DNA of 64,000 nucleotides, taken from Lepas anatifera. Lineage: Eukaryota; Arthropoda; Thecostraca; Lepadidae. Position 1 is the first letter of the stretch, and each line of letters starts with the position of its first letter. This document shows, piece by piece, positions 1 to 9,962 of this stretch. Location: contig JAOTON010002268.1 of the NCBI GenBank assembly GCA_034440635.1, forward strand, positions 1,941,501 to 2,005,500, read 5' to 3'. Below the pieces are notes generated by a model that saw only the letters and a list, made by a program, of their open reading frames with translations, was not told the DNA's origin and did not search any database. The position numbers and the translations under genes were made by a program.

Positions 1-714
1 GCCCTTAGTGCTATATATCGGTAGAAAGCTGGTGACTGAAGAATATTTTGATATGAAATTATAATTTCTCTAAGTTTTCAGTAGGTGTCCAGATTTTCGT
101 GATAGCCGTGAGACAGAAATGCGCTTTATATGTGAGACCTTGACTTAAGCAAATGGCATCAGAGCGAGATCAAGGTAGAAAGTGCGAATTACACTGCCAC
201 GGGCATGGCTGCTTGGGTGCAATGGTGTGGTTTGCGCCGATGTCTGCTGGGCTGGCAAGGGTATGGGGTGGACCTGGCCTGTCCCGGTACCAGCCGTGAG
301 CGATTATTCCGCCGGTTTGGAACTGCGCACCAGCTATCCGATAACGTCGCCTGACGCCAGATGCTGCTTCTGAACTATCAGGGAAGCCAGCGATATCCCT
401 CGGAATGGTGATAGTATTGCTAGTTTTTTTTTCTCGGCAGGTTTGCTTCCCCGTAAGCCGGCGTTGGGCCGAGCGTTCGGGTGCACATGGCAAGTAAAAT
501 AAAATGAAAATTTGAACTGCGTTATCTCAGCGTATTTTTAGCATTAAAATTTGTGGATGACCCGAATTTGTTATGACTTACAATTCAGCTTTTCCGTTCA
601 AAAAGGCTGTAATCTCGCCGTCTGGGGGCATTATTTTGCTTGTCTTTTGAGGGACTCCGACTACGAAGTTCTATGGCGCCCTAGGGGAGGGAGGTAAACT
701 GAGCTCTAAGTGAG

Positions 715-845
715 GCGGGGCGCCAAGTTCTGCCGCTGGGAAGGCTTGATCCCGCGAGCCTTTGCGTACCTGGACTAGATCACGTGATGGAGCCGAGTGC
801 TCACGCTAACCGGCCGCGCCACCGACTCTTGGGGACCGTTTGAGC
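715..845 (-). repeat. Possible tRNA-derived SINE, reverse strand
   Basis: Read on the minus strand, the segment begins with GGTGGCGCGGCCGGTTAGCG, which resembles a tRNA D-arm/A-box. It ends with a degenerate B-box-like GGGATCAAGCC about 55 bases on. No intact cloverleaf can be drawn, so it is a decayed tRNA-like repeat at best. Borders are approximate. Confidence 0.3.
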
Positions 846-3009
846 GAGTATAAAGCTTAGTTTTCGAATACCCCATCACAGTACATGTCCTTATGCTCTC
901 ATTGGTGTTTTGCTCAAATTTTACTATGTGTTAGGAATGATCTTATTATTTATTTTTTTACTCTCATCGTGTTTGACAACAGTATTTTAGAGACGTCTAA
1001 CGGATGGTGTATATTTTCTGGCCACTGGGTCTGCGGCGTGTCCTCCTCTGAGACTTGACGGCGCCGTGGCGCAGGGGGCACGCTGTTCTAGCCTGTTCAT
1101 ACACCCGACGCCGCGGCCTCTCGCTGTGAACAGTGCCATTACATTTCATCGCTAGCTCGCCCAACGAAGTATAAAACGAGAACTTAGTAGGAGAACCCTG
1201 CATTGCGCGCAGTCGGGAAAATGGATTGGTAGGAGATCCGTGTCAACCGCCTGTGCTGAGTGCGTCATTTGGCCATGATACCGGGGATCCGTGAAGGAGG
1301 AAGCATCTCTTACGTTTTCATCATCGGTGAATCATTTATCGAGATAATCTTGGAGTACTTGGTACACTGATGTGTCGATAGCGTGTACGCTGCTGAAGGT
1401 GTCTGCGCAGGCAGTAGCCAGTGACCACCGCGTAGTAGCTCAGTAGCCCTCCATGCACGGGGTGTGAGACGCGCCGTGGCGGGAGCCGGTCAGCTGGAGC
1501 TGTCCGAGACGTGTCACCGCCGGGGCCGCTGTTACGGCCGGTAACCAGCCGGCTGGTCACTGGGTCAGGCCCTAGTCCGACGGCCCCGCCCCGGGCCACT
1601 CTCCCGACGCCCGACCCTGATCAGGGCAGCGCTCCCGCCAACCACGTATAGCTGTCTCCAGCCTGTGGTTGACGGGACGCTGCGACTGCCCGGGCCGGAG
1701 ACTGGGTGCTTCGTTTTGGTGTTTACCCAAAGGGGATTCCGCAGTCTGGGAGATGTTTATTTTACCCCGCCACGACTTTTCGAAATCTGTGAAAACTAGG
1801 GAGACAAGTGTTTGCGGTTTTGCTGCTTACCTGGCGTCTGCAGCCGAGTTTACCGGAAGAAGGCGGCCTGTATTGTGCTTTTTACGTTCTCCCGAATAAT
1901 TTAGCTGTAATGGTAATATAGTGCCACCGATTATATTGCATCTCGTTTGACCCTTTCACAATGAAGGCGCTATTTTGCTATGTAAGATCTGGGATTCCGT
2001 GTTGCTGCTCTGTATGCCTTGTTTTCTCGATTAATAGGTGGGGGGGATCGGTTGTCTTGAAGATGTTTCCGTGCCAAAGCAAACGGGAATTCTAGATGTT
2101 CTTAGACGTTTCAATGGATCTAATCGAATGCCGTGATGTAGAACACCGGGACGCGCTATGGCTTTGCAAGTCTCTGTGTAACACCTATATCACAGGGACT
2201 TTGCCGACCTATCTCGATCAATCTGGTGCTTTTAGCGTGCTCTCAATGGAGACGTGTGCACATAGTCCGCATCTATGACGGAAATGATTTCATGTATGTC
2301 GTCAATACTCGGCTCTTTTGCCATACCGTCGCAGCCCGTGATGCTATGGGGTCAGGAGTGGGGCTCGTGCCTCTCCACGACGCTGTGGTTACCTCGGTGA
2401 CACAGGGATGCCTCACCTGTGCTCAGGCATTGATCTCTCCGACTCTGCAGCGCCCCCCCCCCGGCGGCAGTGCGGACGCCGGAATACGCCAACTTCTCAC
2501 TGTTCGAAAGGACCAACGCCATCCGCTTGGCGCAGTTGTATTGTTGCTGTATTAATAGACTAGCCTGGGGCTGTGGATGCCGAGCTGGTTATCTGTCTCG
2601 GTTGCTGCGTCAAACGCCCCAAGGTTCTCTTGGCGGTGACGCACGCGTGACGTAAGACTTCCGCGAGCTCCTCCGTCTCAGATTAGGTGCTGCAGCGCCG
2701 TCTGACTTACTCTCGGTGGTATGGCCAGAAGAGAGCCGCCGAGCGGTATCATGGCGCTTTGGTGCTGGTGCTGCTGCTTTGTTGGTGCAGGCCATGCCGG
2801 TACTTACCGCCGTTGTGGCTGAGTTCTGCCTCCACGACCGGGCATTGGCCTCAGCGCCTGGTTGGCGCCGCGGGGCGCCGGGTCGACTGTGGAGTTCTGG
2901 AAGGACTATATCTGACAGATATATGATTTGATGTAATATATAACCCCAGCCGAATGCGTCAATCACAAACAGAAATGAGTACTAATCCAAGCGCATCTTT
3001 TTTATTTCA

Positions 3010-3165
3010 CGTGTTGGGATGACAGCTCTTCAGCAACTATTAACGACAGCTTTTATAGGTTACCCATAAGATCATCCCTTTAGGGCCTGACTGAATTGAC
3101 AAGTTGGGCGCGCTATGTAGTCCTGGCAGCTGAAGCGCCCAAATACCCCAACACAAACGGGCCGC
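3010..3165 (+). repeat. LINE/SINE 3' tail copy
   Basis: This segment resembles 29850-29985: both carry a GACAGCTTTTATAGGTTAC block followed by GGCGCGCTATRTAG, GAAGCGCCC-like sequence and an ACCCCAACAC end. The last ~55 bases also match the 3' end of the large non-LTR element at 54.92-54.97 kb. It is therefore a 5'-truncated relative, or a SINE that shares the LINE tail. No coding sequence remains. Confidence 0.6.
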
Positions 3166-4204
3166 CGGGCGTCCCTGTGCCTCTGCGGGCCGCCCGGCCT
3201 GGTCGCTTCAGCGGATACCTTCAATCGGCGGCCTCCGACACCAGTAATCGGCCCCGATGAGAGCTTCCTGCGCGGCGCCGTCCGTCCGCTCGTTGGATAT
3301 ACGAGCCGCAGGCAGTGGTGCCCTGCCGCCGTGTTGGAGACCATGCCGCGCGTGTCACCCTCGGACCCCCGTCGCCCGCCCGTCGCCGGTAGGTCGGGTC
3401 ACTCGCTGCCGGTGTGTGTTTGTGTGACGTCACTGGAGCGCGCCGCGCTGACGGCTTACCGAGTGATCTTATTTTGAGAGGTTGTTCCGCTCATCGTCTG
3501 ATAAATGGTGATCGGTGATTGGCTGTTGGACTGTCTAGTTCGAAAACAAGATTTGGGATCGTGTGTTTGTGCGGACGGATTTCGGCGACCGAGGTGATGA
3601 ATTGTCTAGCTGACTGATGTAGCTAACTTCCAGATATATGCTGTTGACGGCTTTTGGTCTAAATTAGACTTCTTTGCTTGGAGATCGCAATATCCAGAAA
3701 ATGGCGCGGTGTTTGAGTTGTCCGTTGTAATCTTTTTGTGAAACTTCTCAGCAGCTCAATACTTGATTGTCACCGACATGGCTTTTATTCAAGCTTCTGG
3801 GATCGAACTTGATGGCATTATCTCCGGCTTGAGCCGTGTTTCCATTGTTTGACGGGAAACTATTGTGCACGGCCGTCGGAGCGCTGGTGAAGTTGGCCGG
3901 CTGACTGCTGGCCCGCGGCACGTGTTGGCCCCTGACCTTTGGCCGGTGGATCCGCCATGAGCGGCGTTTTAGCCGGCCGGGCCTGGCTCTGGTTGGGACG
4001 ACCTGTCACTTGAGCTGACGGTATTGGAGCGGTGCTGTGGCGTCCGGCGCACCTCTCCTCAGCTCTGACTCCGGCCGCCGCTCCAACTGTCCAACCGGTC
4101 ACCGACAGGCTCCTTGGAAACGGCTCAACCGGAATGGAGTTTGTTGAAGCGGATACTTCGGGGATTTCAACTTCATCTGTCTGTAAAGAAAGGATTGGCT
4201 GACC

Positions 4205-4380
4205 GCTGACTTGTTGAATTGTGAGTCAGATTCGGAATCGACTCGGAGTCGGCTCAATTTTTGTTCGAGTCAGAGTTGGGCCAACTCACTTCCAGTCAGA
4301 GTTGACTCAATTTCTCGGTTTGTTGGCTTGAGTCAGAAGTGGAGTTTCCAAGCCATGAGGCGGAGTTGAGTCGATTCAAC
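4205..4380. repeat. Degenerate GAGTC/GACTC-rich tract
   Basis: The words GAGTCAGA, GACTCGGAGTCGGCTC, GAGTTGGGCC and GAGTTGACTC recur every 10-30 bases across about 175 bases. This looks like an eroded simple repeat next to the following MITE. No gene is seen. Confidence 0.5.
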
Positions 4381-4391
4381 ACCTTAATTAC

Positions 4392-5080
4392 TTAACCCGC
4401 GCCCCACCGGGTCCGGCGCCACCTTCCCCACGGGGCCATCGATGGCCCCCTCTAACTCAAATATGGGCGTTAGGCAAATCTGAGTGCAATGAAAGCTCGC
4501 GTGAATTCGTAATACTTGCTGTTTTGTTGGTATGGTTTGACCTCGAGGTCAATTGGTAGATCGGCTTTTTCACTCAATATGATGATAAGCAAACTGGGCA
4601 TACTCTTATGTATTAGAGCTATTGAGGCCTGGTAAGACATTTGATAGAAATTGTTTGTATTTTCCGCTATGGAACGTAGACCTCCGCGTTTTGAGCCGGT
4701 CACCTCGCGACCTAATATGACCTGAGGTCACAAGGTAAGTACTTGCCGATATAATAAAGAGTGCAACAAACATGGTTTTTCTCGTATTAGGTAGTTATTG
4801 TAAATACTGTTTTGACCTCCGGTGACCTGGATGACCTTGAAAGTAAGGGCAATATGACCCTGATCGTGAGTGAAAACGTTGTTTAGGTTGGTAGATATTT
4901 GTGGTTTTATATATAATAGTTTTCCCTGTTTCCCAGGGGTGCTCGTGACCTCCTAAATCGAAAACCGGATATACCTTTACCCTGTGGGGAACAAGCCTCA
5001 GGTTCTACCTTTTACCTCTTTATGGTAAAATTCGATATGAAATGAGGGCCTCACCGCGGCGACCAAACCTATTGTTAAAC
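4392..5080 (+). mobile_element. TTAA-type (piggyBac-like) MITE, family A, diverged copy 1
   Basis: It starts TTAACCCGCGCCCCACCGGG, the same left end as the copies at 19509 and 25549. It follows them through the internal AGGTCA/TGACCT-rich body (for example TGACCTCGAGGTCAA and ATGACCTGAGGTCAC). The 3' part is shortened and mutated. The only right-end candidate is a TTAA at 5075-5078, after a CTCACCGCGGCGACC remnant of the conserved CTCAACCGCGGTG block. No transposase frame is present, so it is non-autonomous. Confidence 0.7.
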
Positions 5081-6524
5081 ATATGTGCTCAAAAGGCCGA
5101 TTTTTGCAAAAAAATATTACCCTGTGCTTTCGTGAGAACTTTTTGTCGTGGATGATTTGTTGTTGTTGTTTTGTGATAGTAAGTGGTGTATTGTTTTCAT
5201 ATCTACACTAGGCCCAGTGAGAAGGGAAGGTGGGCCTTGCTGGTCCCGTGGTTCCTGGTGCCGGGACCCAGTCTGGTCCTGGTCTGGCGGGGACCCATAC
5301 TTCTACGGTCTGAAGACATCCATGGGCACAAATACAACCAACACACGCAAAAGAAAGCATTCTCCTATCTGTAGTATTGGCTAAGGCATTTCAAGTTGCG
5401 GAACTGGTTGGCAAATAAATGTCGAATCTCACAAACCGTCTGGCTCCAGTTGTGCCCTGCGGTCCCCAACTATGGCCTCACGGTGTTCTATTTGACCCGG
5501 TGGTCCTCAGTTGTGACCCTGCGTCGCACCCCTCGTGTGCCGCCGCGTCTCCAGTTGTGCCGGCGTCTCTGCAGTGTTTACAACGCTCAGCGGTCCGCGC
5601 CGACGACGCGTACACACACACAAACACACGCACACACGCGCCTGAGCAAATACACAGGCGCTGAGGTGTCTCCCGGCGAGGGGACGCTCCAAACGGGTGC
5701 CTGTAAACACTGTCGTCAGCTGCGCGGTGTTGACGCCGGGGCGGCCGGATCCCATCTCTGCCGGATCTCCTACCTCACACCTATCCCTGCGCGCTCACAC
5801 CACACCACCACCTGCGGCTCCGGTTGATGGGTGCTGATTGAGATGTACGGCATGTTTCAGGCCCACCTTGCAGCTAGTTTCGGTACACGTGTTGCACTTT
5901 TGTTTACCCCGCGGCAGTTTTACTTGGCGTGCAGTTTTAAGGCATTGGAAGCAGATAGTCGCGAAGCCGGGAGAGGCAGGCTTCGCTGCCTGTTCAGATG
6001 GTCGCGTAAGAGAGGCAGGCGGCTGTGTGTGGTTTTATTTTTTAGTTAGTTAGACAGGCGGGTCTGGGTCTAGTGGGCAGGGGAGTTGAGAGGCTCCGTG
6101 TGCAGTTTTCAGTAGAGGCAGGCGGGGCTGGGCCCAGGAGGCAGCGGAGTAGAGACGCTCGGTGTGCAGTTTTCAGTGGAGGCAGGTGAGTAGGCCGTTT
6201 TAGACGAGAGAGTAGGGTGGTTGGGGACAGCCCCTCTAAGAACAAGGGTCGGTCACACACCCACCCTCCAAGGCTGTATCAATGCTATCCAGAATATTCC
6301 TCAAATACAACGATATTAAAAAACAGAATGCCTTATTTTTACATTTAGAACACAGTTGAATTCCTTGTGTTCGCTCGCACTTGCAAGCAGTGTCACAACA
6401 TTTGGAACATTTTCAGTAGACCCAACGATGGAAAAATCCCTTCTCGCCTGTGTGACGTCAATCAGGCGTGAAGGAGTTCCCCCCGCCTTGAACGCACCTT
6501 AAAGTAAATGTATTTTTGCTGGGG
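5081..6524. other. Gene-free stretch with short repeats
   Basis: No recognisable gene. There is a short CA-rich run near 5.61-5.64 kb and a ~64-base repeated block after 6.04 kb. A TGACGTCA palindrome (a CRE-type word) lies at 6453-6460. Confidence 0.5.
6040..6195. repeat. ~64-base tandem repeat, about 2.3 units
   Basis: Each unit holds a GTGTGCAGTTTTCAGTRGAGG core followed by CAGGCGGG(G/T)CTGGG. The core recurs near 6.10 and 6.16 kb. Units differ by several substitutions. Confidence 0.6.
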
Positions 6525-6640
6525 ATGCAGTGGCGCAGATATAGCGCGTTGGGCTTCCTCCACGCCGCTGACCCAGGCTCCAATGCCGGGCGGAAATACT
6601 GAGTAAGGACTTCCTGATCCCCAATAGGTCCTTCCAGCGG
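6525..6640 (+). repeat. tRNA-derived SINE copy (decayed)
   Basis: CAGTGGCGCAGATATAGCGC resembles the 5' half of a tRNA-Arg-like sequence with an A-box. A diverged B-box (GGCTCCAATGCC) follows. The downstream ACTGAGTAAGGACTTCCTGATCCCC matches the tRNA-unrelated body of the clearer SINE at 25376 (ACTCTGAATAAGTCTATCTGATCCCC). The two are therefore copies of one family. Confidence 0.6.
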
Positions 6641-6897
6641 TGTGAAAGTTAGCGGCGCCATATGATCTCAGCAGTTGGTGCGTCGGAAAGCGCCAAGGCT
6701 TGGTTGGGAGCTGGGCGGTGCTGTGCGGAGTTTGTCAGGGGGACGGGCGGCGGCGCCGTTGGCGGTCTCTCCCGACCGTCTGGTCCCGGGCCCGGCCATT
6801 ACGCAGGCATGCGGCCCGCCGTTCTTTGTGTCGCCCGCTGCTGCTGCTGCTGCTGCTGGAGAGGACTGCCCGGGGCCGCGCCGCAGGCCCCGCCGCT

Positions 6898-7263
6898 GCA
6901 GTCGGCTGCTGAAACTCTGAAACTGGACTGTCTGCTGCTGAAACTCTGAAACCTGACAGTCTGCTGCTGAAACTCTGAAACCGGACAGTCTGCTGCTGAA
7001 ACTCTGAAACCGGGCAGTCTGCTGCTGAAACGCTGACACCGGGCAGTCGGCAGCTGAAACTTTGAAACCGGACAGTCTGCTGCTGAAACTCTTAAACCGG
7101 ACAGTCTGCTGCTGAAACTCTGAAACCGGGCAGTCTGCTGTCGAAACGCTGAAACCGGGCAGTCTGCTGCTGAAACGCTGAAACCGGGTAGTCGGGTGCT
7201 GAAACCCTGAGACTGGGCATTTTAGTCTGCTGCTGAGACGCTGAGGCCAAACAGTCTGCTGCT
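6898..7263 (+). repeat. Minisatellite, 29-base unit, about 12 copies
   Basis: The unit begins CAGTCTGCTGCTGAAACTCT and ends GAAACCGG(A/G). It repeats head to tail with point changes and a few indels in the last units. The unit is not a multiple of three, so the open frames crossing it are by-products. It is preceded by a short CTG run at 6840-6860. Confidence 0.95.
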
Positions 7264-7800
7264 GGGCCGCTGCTACCGAGCGGCCTGCTTTTATTTAGAC
7301 AGCCCCCAGCACCTTGTAAGGAGACAGCCCCTTCGTCTTCTGAGGGACTTTTTGGAAGCCATTATCCTTTGAGAGCGGCGCTGGATTGCGCAGAGGACGA
7401 GCGTTGGGCTTCTGTGAGAAGGTGTCCGAGTGCCGAGAAATTGCGGTTGTTCGTTTTCACGGACGTCCTGTGCCGACGGCGCCACCGCACTGCAGTTGGT
7501 AGAGGTGAAGAGCTTGGCTGGAGTCGATAGTGTACCCCCTGTCGCGGGGCACCTGAGCACAGGAACGACAGGACAGCTACACCAGTCCAGCATTTGGGGT
7601 TTCGTTAAAGTTTGTTCACGTTCTTGAGATGGGGGGGAAGTAGGCGTGTAGTGTTGTTGGAATTCACCTTGTGTTTTTCGCGTCCACCTGATGCATGTTC
7701 CTCGGCCGTCAGCATGCATAGAGTATTGTCCCGAGGGGCTCGTGTGAGTGGAAATATGACCTCGGGCCGAGATGTTGCTCTCGGACGGCCGTTAACCACC

Positions 7801-8075
7801 GGGAAGCCGATCCTCCGCCGCCTCCGTAGCTTGTGCGGGAAGCCGACTCTTCGCTGCCTTATTGTGTGCGGGAAGCCGACTCTTCGCTGCCTTATTTTCG
7901 GAAGCCGACTCTTCGCTGCCTTATTGTGTGCGGGGAGCCGACTCTTCGCTGCCTTATTGTGTGCGGGAAGCCGACCTTCCGCTGTCGTGTGCGGAGAGTC
8001 GACCCCCCCTCCCCACTGCCCTAACGTGTGCAGGGAGCCGACCCTTCGCTGCCGTGACGTTTGCGGGAGTCGGCG
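7801..8075 (+). repeat. Minisatellite, ~33-base unit, about 8 copies
   Basis: The unit begins GGGAAGCCGACTCTTCGCTG and continues CCTTATTGTGTGC. Unit lengths vary (28 to 39 bases), which breaks any reading frame, so it is unlikely to encode a repeat protein. Confidence 0.95.
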
Positions 8076-8607
8076 GCCGAGGTGCCAGCTGCTGCGTTTA
8101 GCCCAGATTTGTCGGCCGGTTACTGGGCACGGCTCGACATCTGGGGCCTGTCGTCAGCCTGGGGCTCTGTGGTCTCCCGTGCCCGCTGCACATTACCACC
8201 GTGGCTGGCGAGTCCCCAGACGTTCGGGAGGCGTCGCGGCGGCTAATTTACGAGCGTGGCTTGGACTCCAGTCCGCCGGACTGGGCCCTCGACCCGTGCA
8301 ATGGCCTTGTCGGATTTTCGACGGGGCGTGCAGACTGGGGTGACAACCAGTCCACGGACAAGGTAGCTGCAAACCCAGGCTGTCGACTGAATAGAAGATA
8401 GCTGTGTGTCTTATATTGAACCAAAATGTGCGGAACACGCCATGAATTATCAAACAGGTGGCATATTCTAGACAGTTGAGCCACAGTATTCACCGATACT
8501 GAATAATTCAGCACCCGAGCTCCATATGCTAATCAGCGACGCCCTGTCTTGTAAACTTGCCGACAACCTGAGTTTGGGAAGTCTCCCTGCTGCAGACTGG
8601 TCAGTGT

Positions 8608-8710
8608 GAACAGGCGGTCCCACTGGGTGCCGTTTGAACAGGCGACCCCACTGGGTGTCGTTTGAACAGGCACCCCCGCTGGGTGTCGTTTGAACAGGCT
8701 GGGTGTCGGT
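8608..8710 (+). repeat. Minisatellite, 28-base unit, about 3.6 copies
   Basis: The unit is GAACAGGC followed by a variable 4-6 bases, then CCACTGGGTGYCGTTT. Three full units are followed by a partial one. Confidence 0.9.
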
Positions 8711-9047
8711 GTGCCGCTCTGACGCGGGCGCGGCAGACTGAAACTGCCCCACACGCGTACAGGTCACTCATCTGCGGGGCTGCACAGCACGGGGTTGTGT
8801 GGTATCGGAAATGTCCGACACGAGCAGAGCTGGAACACCTCTGTCCGAGTCATACTTGCTGAAGTGGGTTAAATGGGTATCTACGGAAAATGAAACGTCC
8901 GTAGTGGAGGCCAGCTGTGACCCGGGCTGGTTTAATGGCTACTAATCACCAGCACCTGTGTGGAGATGGCGGCGTTGTTTCGCAGCGCCCCTGACCCGGC
9001 GGTGACCTGTGACCTGAGGGTGAAGTCGTCGACTCCGGCTGTGGTAA

Positions 9048-9325
9048 CGGAACCCACTGGTCACGGCTCAGGCTCCGTCACGAAACCCACCGGCCGCTGG
9101 TCACGGCTCAGGGTCCGTCACAGAACCCACTGGTCACGGCTCAGGGTCCGTCACGGAACCCACTGGTCACGACTCAGGGTCCGTCACGGAACCCACTGGT
9201 CACGGCTCAGGGTCCGTCACGGAACCCACCGGTCACCAGTCACGGCCCAGGCTCCGTCACGTAACCCACTGGTCACGACTCAGGGTCCGTCACAGAGCCC
9301 ACCGGCCGCTGGTCACGGCCCTGAC
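9048..9325 (+). repeat. Minisatellite, 33-base unit, about 8 copies
   Basis: The unit begins CGGAACCCACTGGTCACGGC and continues TCAGGGTCCGTCA. One variant carries an extra GGCCGCTGGTCACGG block at both ends of the array. The 33-base period gives an artificial 11-residue repeat in one frame. No flanking coding evidence supports translation. Confidence 0.95.
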
Positions 9326-9776
9326 CCTGTCTCGGAACCAAGTTTCCGCCCAGGAGGAATTCAGTGCCTTGTGTGTGCTTCGTGATTGAAGCTCGTGTTT
9401 AGCATGCTATTTTGATGTGATATGGGAAAACATATTTTAATGTGATTGGGAAAACATATTGGACTGTATGTACGAAACATTATCATTGACCAATTTTAAC
9501 TTAGTGTGATAAAATTAGCCAAAGCATGTATGAGATTCGGAGGAAAGCCGCTCCTAAACCTTGCGGCTAGGTTAGCCGCAAGTTAGCCCCAACAACGGCT
9601 AAAGTTCCGTTGACCTTTTTTCGATCAAAGCACAGCGACAAGTATAGACTCCAGATTAAGTCATCATTCAGTGGAGTTCTCTGAGTTTGTATGCGGTCAA
9701 CAGTTATCCCATGCACGGGTGTGGCTCACTTCTGACTTGAGATAAGATTGCCACTCACACTACAGCACTGTTCATA

Positions 9777-9962
9777 GGTGGATCCAGGATTTCCAATCGG
9801 GGGAGGGAGGGGGCACTTTTGGGCGAAAAAGCTATCAGGCTGGTGACAAATTCTATCGCGGGGGCGCCGATGCTCGCCTCCTGGGGGTCGTCATCGACCT
9901 TTCAGGAGGTGCCGAGGCTCGATCGGTGGGGGGGGGCAAGTGCCACAACCTCTGGATCTGCC
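9777..9962 (+). mobile_element. Small MITE with GGATCCAGG termini
   Basis: The ends are inverted: GGTGGATCCAGG on the left and CTCTGGATCTGCC on the right. TA flanks both sides (9775-9776 and 9963-9964), as after a Tc1/mariner-type insertion. The interior (CACTTTTGGGCG, then AAATTCTATCGCGGGGGCGC) matches the copy at 59554-59786, and in part the inverted copy at 57775-58025. No coding capacity. Confidence 0.75.

Larger units (their letters stand above)
1..4391. other. Gene-free stretch
   Basis: No open frame here shows a recognisable domain, and no exon with paired splice signals stands out. Composition swings between AT-rich and GC-rich blocks. The only structured pieces are a possible reversed tRNA-like SINE near 0.72-0.84 kb, a LINE-type 3' tail near 3.0-3.16 kb and a degenerate GAGTC-rich tract near 4.2-4.38 kb. 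A palindromic TGACGTCA word lies at 3425-3432. Confidence 0.6.

Noticed and set aside
7612..8343. A 243-residue open frame with repeated 11-residue units
   Set aside because: It is produced by the 33-base minisatellite. Unit lengths vary by amounts that are not multiples of three, so no repeat protein frame is maintained, and there is no domain outside the repeat.
7801..9325. CRISPR-like arrays
   Set aside because: Repeats are directly adjacent without unique spacers, the genome is eukaryotic, and no cas-like genes occur.
8960..9385. A 141-residue frame with RHGTHWSRLRV repeats
   Set aside because: The 33-base period of the minisatellite creates it. No start context, splice signals or homology support translation.
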